Shown: piece after piece, positions 1 through 5,344 of the stretch | Numbering within the stretch: the first letter of the stretch is position 1 | Layout: every line of letters begins with the position of its first letter | Origin: Candidatus Omnitrophota bacterium | GTDB taxonomy: Bacteria > Omnitrophota > Gorgyraeia > Duberdicusellales > 4484-171 | Reading direction: 5' to 3' | DNA: 5,344 nucleotides | Assembly (NCBI GenBank): GCA_021735105.1 | Contig: JAIPHS010000066.1 | Span: 1-5,344 of the forward strand | Notes under the pieces: generated by a model | Told to the model about the DNA's origin: nothing | Databases searched by the model: none | Seen by the model: only the letters and a program-made list of their open reading frames with translations | Program-made: the position numbers and the translations under genes

Positions 1-146
1 TAGCCGTCTAACCAATCAGTAAGTGAGGCAATTATAAATAAACAAAGTGCTATAACATGGAAGGTGAAGGTATTAAGTAAGATAAAACCTACACAAAAAA
101 AAGCAAGAAACATGCGCAAGAATGTAAGTTTGTTAGAAACATTCAT
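1..146 (-). CDS. pgsA: CDP-diacylglycerol--glycerol-3-phosphate 3-phosphatidyltransferase, N-terminal fragment (cut by left window edge)
   Basis: The first 48 codons of a membrane enzyme are visible, starting at the ATG at 146-144. The family condenses CDP-diacylglycerol with glycerol-3-phosphate to give phosphatidylglycerophosphate and CMP, the committed step to phosphatidylglycerol. The fragment begins MNVSNKLTFLR, the typical PgsA opening (N-x-x-N-x-L-T-x-x-R). Two hydrophobic stretches follow (about residues 12-27 and 31-42). It then reaches S-L-T-D44-W-L-D47-G48, the start of the CDP-alcohol phosphotransferase signature D-x2-D-G-x2-A-R; the rest lies beyond the window. No good Shine-Dalgarno sequence sits 5-10 bases before the ATG; the nearest purine run (AAGGG, 179-175) is about 28 bases away. 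The reading frame is open upstream to a TAG at 245-243, but without ATG or GTG. It has its own predicted promoter in the 147-293 gap. Another CDP-alcohol phosphotransferase is possible, but the N-terminus fits PgsA best. Confidence 0.86.
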   Translation of the reverse strand, partial: MNVSNKLTFLRMFLAFFCVGFILLNTFTFHVIALCLFIIASLTDWLDG

Positions 147-175
147 AATAAAACAGCCATTATAAAATTCATCAC

Positions 176-218
176 CCTTATGCAACAAAACAGGTTCAAA
201 CAGAAATGTTGCATAAGG
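176..218 (-). other. Perfect 12-bp inverted repeat in the pgsA leader
   Basis: Read on the minus strand, CCTTATGCAACA (218-207) is followed by a 19-base loop (206-188) and its exact reverse complement TGTTGCATAAGG (187-176). A further wobble and an A-T pair can extend the stem. No T-run follows on either strand, so it does not look like an intrinsic terminator. It lies within the transcript expected from the promoter at 237-265, about 12 bases after the predicted start. The AAGG of its 3' arm is the only Shine-Dalgarno-like stretch in the leader and would be buried in the stem. It could be an mRNA-stabilising 5' hairpin, a translational control structure or a DNA operator; the sequence alone does not decide. 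Confidence 0.75.
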
Positions 219-236
219 ATTAAACTTGCCTTTTGT

Positions 237-265
237 ATTATACTATTTTAATTATCAATTATCAA
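237..265 (-). promoter_or_regulatory. Predicted sigma-70 promoter for pgsA
   Basis: On the minus strand a TTGATA box (265-260, five of six matches to TTGACA) is followed by exactly 17 bases (259-243) and a perfect TATAAT (242-237). Transcription would start near 230 and give a leader of about 85 bases before the pgsA ATG at 146. The -35 box is part of a heptanucleotide tandem repeat, so identical TTGATA copies also occur at spacings of 10 and 24 bases. The boxes and spacing are read directly; promoter activity is inferred. Confidence 0.72.
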
Positions 266-297
266 TTATCAATTATCAATTATCAGTTATCAATTAT
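249..297 (-). repeat. Heptanucleotide tandem repeat A, seven units of ATAATTG
   Basis: Seven contiguous 7-bp units run from 297 down to 249 on the minus strand. Five are exactly ATAATTG. The second (290-284) is ATAACTG and the last (255-249) is ATAATTA. The rimO stop codon TAA (296-294) is inside the first unit, so the array starts exactly where the gene ends. Every unit contains TAA on the coding strand, and since 7 is not a multiple of 3, three neighbouring units close all three forward frames. The opposite strand is almost free of stops (TAA only at 249-251). Confidence 0.95.
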
Positions 298-1550
298 TCT
301 GCTACTAAATCATATTCAAGGCTGTCGGTAACTTTAACCTTATAAAAACGGCCTATCTTTAGTTTATCTCTTTTGATAAAAACTATCCCATCCACCTCCG
401 GTGCATCATATTGAGATCTGCCGATATAAAAGCCTTTTCTTTTTTCTAAAACCAAAACGGTAATTTCTTGGCCGACAAATTTTTCTAAATTATCTGCTCC
501 GATTTTTTGCTGCGCCTCCATGATTCTGCGCTTGCGCTTTTTCTTGGTCATATGATGAATCTGGCCGGGAAACTTCGCAGCTTTTGTGCCTTCTTCTTGT
601 GAATAAGTAAAAACACCTAACTTTTCGAACTTTATTTCTTTTATAAAATCAAGCAATTGATTAAATTCTGATTCAGTTTCTCCGGGAAAACCAACTATAA
701 CCGACGTCCTAATTGCACAATCAGGTATTTTTTCCCTTATTTTTTTAATCAAAGAGATAATATCTTCAGGAGTAATTTTTCGATTCATCAATTTTAGAAC
801 TCTTTTATTTATATGCTGAATTGGCAAATCTATATAGTTGCAAATTTTTTTTTCGCTGGCAATTAAATCAATTAAATCATTACTGAAATGCTTAGGATAG
901 GTATAGATAAGACGAATCCATTTTATCTTTTTTATTGTCTTAACTATATGCTTTAACAAATTAGCTAGATTTTGTTTTTTGCTTAGGTCTTTTCCCCAAC
1001 TGGTAATATCTTGGCCGACTATATTTAGCTCTTTTACTCCAGCTTTATCTATTTTTTTGACTTCTTTTAAAACCTCCGGGATAGGCCGGCTGGCCAAAGG
1101 CCCTTTGATAAGAGGTATTGCGCAATAACTGCACCGGTTTATACAACCTTCACATATTTTTATAAAATCTACTGGTTTTTGACCTAGTTTTCTTTTTTTA
1201 TATTTTTTTTCAAAACTCTCTACCCCCCGCCATTTATCAACTTGGGGGAAATGCCTTGCCAGTTGATTTTTAAATCTTTCCACCAAGCAGCCAAAGACAT
1301 AAACTTCTTTTACTTTTTTCTCTTTTTTCAATTCTATTGCTTCTTTAATCACCTGAATTGACTCAAGCTTAGCCGAATCAATAAAACCGCAAGTGTTAAC
1401 TAACAAGATATCGGCTTTATTTTTCTTACTTATCTTATCAGGCTCTAATAAACTGTTTTCCTTAGTTAGAAATCTGTTTGTTACAACTCCTGAATCATAG
1501 CGATTGCGAAAACAACCCAAAGTTACTATAGAAAAAATTTTCTTTTCCAT
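294..1550 (-). CDS. rimO: Ribosomal protein S12 (Asp) methylthiotransferase RimO
   Basis: This 418-residue radical-SAM enzyme is predicted to add a methylthio group to the beta carbon of the conserved aspartate of ribosomal protein S12. The N-terminal UPF0004 domain has the three cysteines for one 4Fe-4S cluster: C13 (TLGCFRN), C54 (VNTCGFIDSAKLES) and C88 (FGCLVERF). The radical-SAM cluster motif C136-x3-C140-x2-C143 lies in EGCINRCSYCAIP. A C-terminal TRAM region contains GRSQYDAPEVDG (377-388), which separates RimO from the tRNA enzymes MiaB and MtaB. Other family blocks are DLPIQHI (241-247) and IVGFPGETESEF (285-296). Length is normal for the family. One oddity is DSG at 19-21, where RimO usually has DSE. 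The ATG at 1550-1548 follows repeat B directly; a weak AGAAG (1561-1557) lies six bases before it. It is probably co-transcribed with rodZ, 30 bases upstream. Confidence 0.95.
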   Translation of the reverse strand: MEKKIFSIVTLGCFRNRYDSGVVTNRFLTKENSLLEPDKISKKNKADILLVNTCGFIDSAKLESIQVIKEAIELKKEKKVKEVYVFGCLVERFKNQLARHFPQVDKWRGVESFEKKYKKRKLGQKPVDFIKICEGCINRCSYCAIPLIKGPLASRPIPEVLKEVKKIDKAGVKELNIVGQDITSWGKDLSKKQNLANLLKHIVKTIKKIKWIRLIYTYPKHFSNDLIDLIASEKKICNYIDLPIQHINKRVLKLMNRKITPEDIISLIKKIREKIPDCAIRTSVIVGFPGETESEFNQLLDFIKEIKFEKLGVFTYSQEEGTKAAKFPGQIHHMTKKKRKRRIMEAQQKIGADNLEKFVGQEITVLVLEKRKGFYIGRSQYDAPEVDGIVFIKRDKLKIGRFYKVKVTDSLEYDLVAE

Positions 1551-1585
1551 TTCTATCTTCTAACTTCTAATTTCTATCTTCTATT
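1551..1585 (-). repeat. Heptanucleotide tandem repeat B, five units of NNTAGAA
   Basis: Five contiguous 7-bp units read, on the minus strand from 1585 down, AATAGAA, GATAGAA, ATTAGAA, GTTAGAA and GATAGAA. The last five bases are constant apart from none, and the first two vary. The array fills the whole gap between rodZ and rimO: the rodZ stop TAG (1583-1581) is inside the first unit, and the rimO ATG (1550-1548) begins on the base after the last unit. Each unit holds a TAG on the coding strand, so all three frames are closed. The join of the last two units gives AGAAG (1561-1557), the only Shine-Dalgarno-like site for rimO. Confidence 0.92.
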
Positions 1586-2384
1586 TATTTACGGTAATTC
1601 CGGAAGAGTTTATAATTAAACTTTTTATCGGTTTGTGTATCGAAGAAAGTTTTGGAATGGATTCACCGTCAACTTCCAAGTATACTGCTGAAGCATCACT
1701 TATCTTAAATTCCAATTTTTTATCAGCCCTCCAGGTCTCAACTTCACCTTTATCTAAAACACCCTCAAAGATAACTTTTCCATCTGAGATAGCTCTTATA
1801 TAGCAATCTTCTTTTACCGTCAAAGATGCGGTTATCTGATCTAACTGGCCAATATTCATAGATTTCGGTTTATCTGCCTGAGTTTGCCCTAAGGCTTCTT
1901 CTGCCTCTAAAGCTTTCTCCGGGGCCAGTTGTTCTGCTTTTGGTTTATTTCTAAAAAAAGCTAAAACTTTTCTAAAGGAGAATCTTATTCCCAAAAACCC
2001 TAACCACAAAATAATCAAAACAACTGCAACAGTTACTATCTTTTTTCTTGTCCTGGGCGGGATCTTAGTTATTTTTTTAGTTATTAGTTTAAATATTTTA
2101 AAGATTGGGCTTTGGCTCAAATCTTTTTTTCTTTTTGGCCTTTTTATTTGAGAGCTGACTTTTCCTTTTATTTCTTCTAACTCATCTTTTACCTCAATTC
2201 CTAAAAATGATGCATAGATTTTAACAAAACCTTTTATATAGATTGGAGTTATATTTCCTAGATTGCAGCCTTCTATATCTCTTATTACCGAAGGATGCAA
2301 TTTTGTCTCCCTGACAACTTCTTCGATGCTGTAGCCGGCGGATTTCCTTTTTTCTTTTATTTTTTTACATAACTCTTCAATCAT
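1581..2384 (-). CDS. rodZ: RodZ-like membrane-anchored helix-turn-helix protein with C-terminal DUF4115 domain
   Basis: The 267-residue protein has the three-part RodZ layout. An N-terminal cytoplasmic helix-turn-helix domain (about 1-70) shows the family pattern IKEKRKSAGYSIEEV, then TKLHPSVIRDIE and YIKGFVKIYASFLGI. A lysine/arginine-rich juxtamembrane stretch (about 81-115) leads to one transmembrane helix (about 116-134, VTVAVVLIILWLGFLGI). After an Ala/Glu-rich linker (about 148-175), a beta-rich DUF4115 domain (about 185-266) would lie outside the membrane, including YIRAISDGKVIFEGVL and AVYLEVDG. In characterised bacteria RodZ links MreB filaments to the membrane and supports rod shape; no mreB is visible here, so that role is inferred. 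The usual GNA of DUF4115 is replaced by SDA (229-231). The ATG overlaps the ftsK stop as ATGA, with a good AAGGA five bases upstream, so translation is probably coupled to ftsK. Confidence 0.88.
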   Translation of the reverse strand: MIEELCKKIKEKRKSAGYSIEEVVRETKLHPSVIRDIEGCNLGNITPIYIKGFVKIYASFLGIEVKDELEEIKGKVSSQIKRPKRKKDLSQSPIFKIFKLITKKITKIPPRTRKKIVTVAVVLIILWLGFLGIRFSFRKVLAFFRNKPKAEQLAPEKALEAEEALGQTQADKPKSMNIGQLDQITASLTVKEDCYIRAISDGKVIFEGVLDKGEVETWRADKKLEFKISDASAVYLEVDGESIPKLSSIHKPIKSLIINSSGITVNK

Positions 2385-4582
2385 ACTAATCCTTTCTCAG
2401 CTAGGTATTTTTCCCCCTCAACTAGTATATCACGCGCTTTAGAACCGCAAAAGGGCCCAACTATCCCTTTTTGTTCCATCATATCAAGCAATCTAGCCGC
2501 TCTGGTATAGCCGACTCTCATTCTTCTTTGCAAGAGCGATGCTGAAGCTTGATTGGTTTGTAAAACTAGCCTTACCGCATCATCAAAAAGTTCATCGCTG
2601 CCTAAATTCATCTTCTGTTTCTTTTCTTCTTCGGTTATTGATTCCTCATAAACCGGCGCGCCTTGGTTACGGCAAAAATCAGCCAACTCTCCGATATCTT
2701 GATCATCGATAAAAGAACCCTGGCCGCGGGTAAGTTTTACTGCTCCCGGGCGCAAGAATAAAAGATCCCCCTTACCGATAAGTTTTTCGGCTCCCATAGA
2801 ATCCAGAACTGTGCGTGAATCAACCCGGGATGAAACTTTAAACGATATCCGCGAAGGAAAATTAGCTTTAATTACTCCGGTGATAACATCTACCGAAGGC
2901 CTTTGAGTTGCAAGAATAAGATGAATACCTACCGCCCTAGATAACTGAGCTAAGCGCTGAATAGCAGTTTCAATACTTTCTCTGGCAACAGTCATAAGAT
3001 CAGCCAATTCATCAACCACAATTACAATATAAGGCATCTTTTCAGAGGCTCTTTCATTATAAGCATCAATATTTCTTGAACCTTCTTTAGCTAACTTTTT
3101 ATACCTTTGTTCCATCTCTCCCACTGCCCAGTTTAGGGCGGCAAAAGCTTTTTTGGCCTCTGAAATTATCGGATGAATTAAATGAGGTATACCGGAAAAA
3201 GGAGCTAGCTCTACCATTTTAGGGTCTATTAAGATAAATTTTAACTGATCCGGCCTGGCTTTATAAATCAGAGAAGATATCAAAGAGTTAACACAAACAG
3301 TTTTACCCGCGCCGGTTGCACCGGCAATAAGCAGATGCGGCATATCCCCTAAATCAGCAATTATCGAATTACCTGATACATCCTTACCAATAGCTAAGGT
3401 AAGTTTAGAATCAGCCTTTATAAAACTTTTCTCCTCCAACACTTCCCGCAAATGAACCAGGTGTTTATGTGAATTAGGAATTTCAATTCCTACTGTGCCT
3501 CTGCCCGGTAAAGGAGCAACTATTCTAACCAGCGAAGACTTCATGGCTAAGGCAATATCATCAGATAAAGAAGAAATTTTTTGGATTTTAGTCCCGGGCC
3601 GAGGCGAAAGCTCATACATAGTTACAACCGGGCCTTTTTGCACACTTACCACTTCAGCCTCAACTCCAAAGTTTAACAAGGCATTTTCCAGTTTTTTTAT
3701 ATTAGCCTTAATATTACCTTTACTCTCTGAATAGTTAGCCGAAGGCGGCTTTTTAAGTAAATCCAGTGAAGGTAATTTATAACTTAAAGGATCATAGCTA
3801 TCTTTATCTGTTATCGTACCTTCAGGGCTAGGTGCCTTGGGGCTAGATGAAGCTTTTTCTTTAGTTTTATTTACCTCTTGACTCCTTAGATTATGATCAG
3901 CTGGTTCTTTTTTGTTTGCCTTAGGTTGATACATTTTTATCTGCGGATCTTTATTTTTTAGTTTTCCCTTAGCTGCAGGCGCTGCTTCTTTAGCTTGGCT
4001 TCTTTTTTCTTTAAAGTTTATTAAAGCTTCTTTTGCAGAAGTTGACAGGCTTAAGGCTAATCTTTTTAAAACCTTAGAAAGATCCATAAAAAAGAAACCA
4101 AAAAGTAAAATAGCATTAATTGCCATAATCAAAAAAACTGTAATAAATGAACCGGTTAAGCCCAAATATCTTCTAAAAAGGCCACTTAAATAAAATCCCA
4201 ACAATCCTCCTGACCTAAAAACTTGGGTGCTTTGCTGGGAAAAAAGGCTGATAAAAGTAGACAGAAAGGTAACAAAAAAGATAAAAGCAACTATATTAAT
4301 AATTTTATTTCTGCCCAAACCGTGAAAACGTAAAAATTCCAGCTCGGCCCAGCCTAAAAAGAAAAGATAAAAAGGAATAAAATAAGCCGCATAACCAAAT
4401 AAAAAAAATAAACCAAAAGCAAGATAGGCGCCAATTATCCCAATAAAGTTAGAAGTTTGAGCCGGACGAGGCACAGAAATGGATGAAATATCTTGGGGAT
4501 TATACGAGATAAGGCTTAAAAAAACAAGTAGGAAAATGAAAAAGAAAATAGTACTTTTTAAAAAAGAGGAGAGTCTACTCAT
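2381..4582 (-). CDS. ftsK: FtsK/SpoIIIE family DNA translocase
   Basis: The 733-residue septal DNA pump moves chromosomal DNA through the closing division septum, using ATP as a hexameric motor. The N-terminal 170 residues hold about four transmembrane helices (roughly 9-27, 46-78 as one pair, 95-114, 145-166). A charged Lys/Ala/Pro-rich linker follows (about 190-265). The motor has Walker A GATGAGKT (421-428), Walker B IVIVVDE (519-525, with D524 and E525) and the ILATQRPSVDVITG block (556-569). The C-terminal gamma winged helix (about 662-733) contains RMRVGYTRAARLLDMMEQKG, the family's DNA-orienting (KOPS/SRS-reading) helix region. Length is close to SpoIIIE and short-linker FtsK, not the long E. 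coli form. The ATG at 4582 places the first membrane helix at the expected distance. No Shine-Dalgarno sequence is evident: only AATTAACA lies between it and the T-run of the upstream terminator. The stop overlaps the rodZ start by four bases. Confidence 0.96.
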   Translation of the reverse strand: MSRLSSFLKSTIFFFIFLLVFLSLISYNPQDISSISVPRPAQTSNFIGIIGAYLAFGLFFLFGYAAYFIPFYLFFLGWAELEFLRFHGLGRNKIINIVAFIFFVTFLSTFISLFSQQSTQVFRSGGLLGFYLSGLFRRYLGLTGSFITVFLIMAINAILLFGFFFMDLSKVLKRLALSLSTSAKEALINFKEKRSQAKEAAPAAKGKLKNKDPQIKMYQPKANKKEPADHNLRSQEVNKTKEKASSSPKAPSPEGTITDKDSYDPLSYKLPSLDLLKKPPSANYSESKGNIKANIKKLENALLNFGVEAEVVSVQKGPVVTMYELSPRPGTKIQKISSLSDDIALAMKSSLVRIVAPLPGRGTVGIEIPNSHKHLVHLREVLEEKSFIKADSKLTLAIGKDVSGNSIIADLGDMPHLLIAGATGAGKTVCVNSLISSLIYKARPDQLKFILIDPKMVELAPFSGIPHLIHPIISEAKKAFAALNWAVGEMEQRYKKLAKEGSRNIDAYNERASEKMPYIVIVVDELADLMTVARESIETAIQRLAQLSRAVGIHLILATQRPSVDVITGVIKANFPSRISFKVSSRVDSRTVLDSMGAEKLIGKGDLLFLRPGAVKLTRGQGSFIDDQDIGELADFCRNQGAPVYEESITEEEKKQKMNLGSDELFDDAVRLVLQTNQASASLLQRRMRVGYTRAARLLDMMEQKGIVGPFCGSKARDILVEGEKYLAEKGLV
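2390..2394 (-). promoter_or_regulatory. Ribosome binding site of rodZ, inside the end of ftsK
   Basis: AAGGA on the minus strand ends five bases before the rodZ ATG (2384-2382). It lies within the last codons of ftsK. It supports this rodZ start and, with the ATGA overlap at 2384-2381, translational coupling of the two genes. Confidence 0.7.
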
Positions 4583-4590
4583 TGTTAATT

Positions 4591-4641
4591 AAAAAAACCC
4601 TGTTAGCTTATTAATTTATTTTAAAATAAGAGCTTACAGGG
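4591..4641 (-). terminator. Intrinsic terminator after pnp
   Basis: On the minus strand CCCTGT (4641-4636) pairs with ACAGGG (4603-4598). After one A/A mismatch AGCT (4634-4631) pairs with AGCT (4608-4605), and after a two-base bulge TATT (4628-4625) pairs with AATA (4612-4609). The stem is followed directly by seven T residues (4597-4591). It begins one base after the pnp stop codon, as expected for the end of the pnp transcript. The loop contains a separate perfect 14-bp AT palindrome (4616-4629). Read-through into ftsK, eight bases further on, cannot be excluded. Confidence 0.8.
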
Positions 4642-4642
4642 C

Positions 4643-5344
4643 TTATTTTGCTTGTTTTAAACTTAGTTTTAATTTACCAAAGTTATCTTTTCCGATAACT
4701 TTTACTTTGACTACATCGCCCTCTTTCAAGTGTTTTCTTACATCTTTAACAAAGCCTTCGGCAATTTCTGAGACATGGAGAAGGCCGGATTTAGACGGAC
4801 TAAGCTCACAGAAAGCCCCGTAATCTACGATTTTATCAACTTTTCCTTCAACAACGTCGCCTACTTCAAACTCTCTGACTATATTCTCTATTGCGGTAAT
4901 AGCTTTGTTTAGGTCTTCACTTGTCTCAGCCACTACTGAAACCATATTTCTGTCATCGTCAATATCAACGGTAACATTATAATCCCGGCTCATCTTCCTG
5001 ATGTTTTTACCGCCCGGGCCGATAACCATACCAACTTTATCCGGGTCAACCTCAATAGATTTAATCTTAGGAGCATACTTAGAAAGATCTTCTCGCGGTT
5101 CTGCCAAACTTTTAGTCATGTTTTCTAATATAAAAAGACGTGCTTCTTTAGCTTTATCTAGGGCATCTTTGATCATCGCCAAAGTTATGCCGTCAGTTTT
5201 TGTATCAACCTGAATTGCGGTAATTCCTTTACTGGTACCGGCAACTTTAAAATCAAGGTCACCGCAATGATCTTCAATTCCCGCAATATCGGTAAGGATC
5301 TTATAACTGTTTTCACCAGCAACCATTCCAATAGCAATTCCTGC
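4643..5344 (-). CDS. pnp: Polyribonucleotide nucleotidyltransferase (PNPase), C-terminal part (cut by right window edge)
   Basis: The frame is open through the right edge, so the first visible codons (AGIAIGMVAGEN) are internal and the ATG at 5326 is not the true start; 233 residues are seen, about the last third of a normal PNPase. The enzyme degrades RNA 3' to 5' with phosphate, releasing nucleoside diphosphates, and often works with RNase E or RNase J complexes. The fragment starts in the second RNase PH domain with the active-site block EDHCGDLDFKVAG, whose aspartates correspond to the metal/phosphate-site residues of the family. A KH domain follows (about visible residues 94-156) with its G-x-x-G loop as GPGG in VIGPGGKNIR. 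An S1 RNA-binding domain (about 162-231) ends the protein, from VGDVVEGKVDKI to KLKLSLKQAK, with no extra tail. The H-C-G of the active-site block is more often H-L-G. A terminator follows one base after the stop. Confidence 0.96.
   Translation of the reverse strand, partial: AGIAIGMVAGENSYKILTDIAGIEDHCGDLDFKVAGTSKGITAIQVDTKTDGITLAMIKDALDKAKEARLFILENMTKSLAEPREDLSKYAPKIKSIEVDPDKVGMVIGPGGKNIRKMSRDYNVTVDIDDDRNMVSVVAETSEDLNKAITAIENIVREFEVGDVVEGKVDKIVDYGAFCELSPSKSGLLHVSEIAEGFVKDVRKHLKEGDVVKVKVIGKDNFGKLKLSLKQAK

Noticed and set aside
176..218. Intrinsic terminator for rimO
   Set aside because: The stem is strong, but no T-run follows on the minus strand, and it lies downstream of a predicted promoter within the pgsA leader.
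249..297. Possible CRISPR array or phage attachment site
   Set aside because: The units are 7 bp and contiguous, with no spacers, and no cas, integrase or tRNA gene is present.
294..1550. The tRNA methylthiotransferases MiaB or MtaB
   Set aside because: The C-terminal GRSQYDAPEVDG block and the YTYPKHF and DLPIQHI region match RimO, not the tRNA-modifying relatives.
1581..2384. A Cro/CI-type transcription regulator or phage repressor
   Set aside because: The helix-turn-helix is followed by a single membrane helix and a DUF4115 domain, which is the RodZ layout, and the neighbours are core cell genes.
3495..3734. A 79-codon open frame on the plus strand inside ftsK
   Set aside because: It lies antisense within the well-conserved motor region of ftsK, has no recognisable domain, and is explained as a shadow of the real gene.
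5001..5213. A 70-codon open frame on the plus strand inside pnp
   Set aside because: It is antisense to the conserved KH and RNase PH coding region and shows no family motif; it is a shadow frame.
1..5344. A hidden defence system, toxin-antitoxin pair or mobile element
   Set aside because: The window is almost fully occupied by five housekeeping genes on one strand, and the gaps are too short for a further gene apart from the small leader frames described. No transposase, integrase or flanking target repeats were seen.

Overview
The window is an ordinary, tightly packed bacterial housekeeping block. Every gene runs on the minus strand, so transcription goes from high to low coordinates. In transcription order it holds the 3' end of pnp (polynucleotide phosphorylase, cut by the right edge), ftsK (DNA translocase), a rodZ-like membrane-anchored helix-turn-helix gene, rimO (ribosomal protein S12 methylthiotransferase) and the first 48 codons of pgsA (phosphatidylglycerophosphate synthase, cut by the left edge). 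The DNA is AT-rich, with lysine- and isoleucine-rich proteins. Related orders around pnp, ftsK/spoIIIE, rodZ, rimO and pgsA occur in Firmicutes and several other phyla. The AT-rich, non-sporulation-specific character would fit a candidate phylum such as Omnitrophota, but that placement is inference and the window alone cannot prove it.

Layout by region: 1-146 is the pgsA N-terminus. 147-293 is a non-coding leader and promoter region holding a perfect 12-bp inverted repeat, a near-consensus sigma-70 promoter and a heptanucleotide tandem repeat that begins at the rimO stop codon. 294-1550 is rimO. 1551-1580 is a gap made entirely of a second, different heptanucleotide repeat. 1581-2384 is rodZ, overlapping ftsK (2381-4582) by the four bases ATGA. 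4583-4642 holds an intrinsic terminator between ftsK and pnp. 4643-5344 is the C-terminal part of pnp (end of the second RNase PH core, then KH and S1 domains).

The genes combine RNA turnover (pnp), chromosome segregation at division (ftsK), cell-shape or cytoskeletal anchoring (rodZ), ribosome modification (rimO) and phospholipid synthesis (pgsA). ftsK, rodZ and rimO look co-transcribed, because the junctions are a 4-bp overlap and a 30-bp gap. pnp appears to be separated from them by a terminator, and pgsA has its own strong predicted promoter.

No mobile element, CRISPR array, tRNA or defence system was seen. The most unusual content is in the gene junctions: two unrelated-looking 7-bp tandem repeats sit exactly at the two ends of rimO. 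Both carry a stop codon in every unit on the coding strand, and one of them supplies the -35 box of the pgsA promoter.
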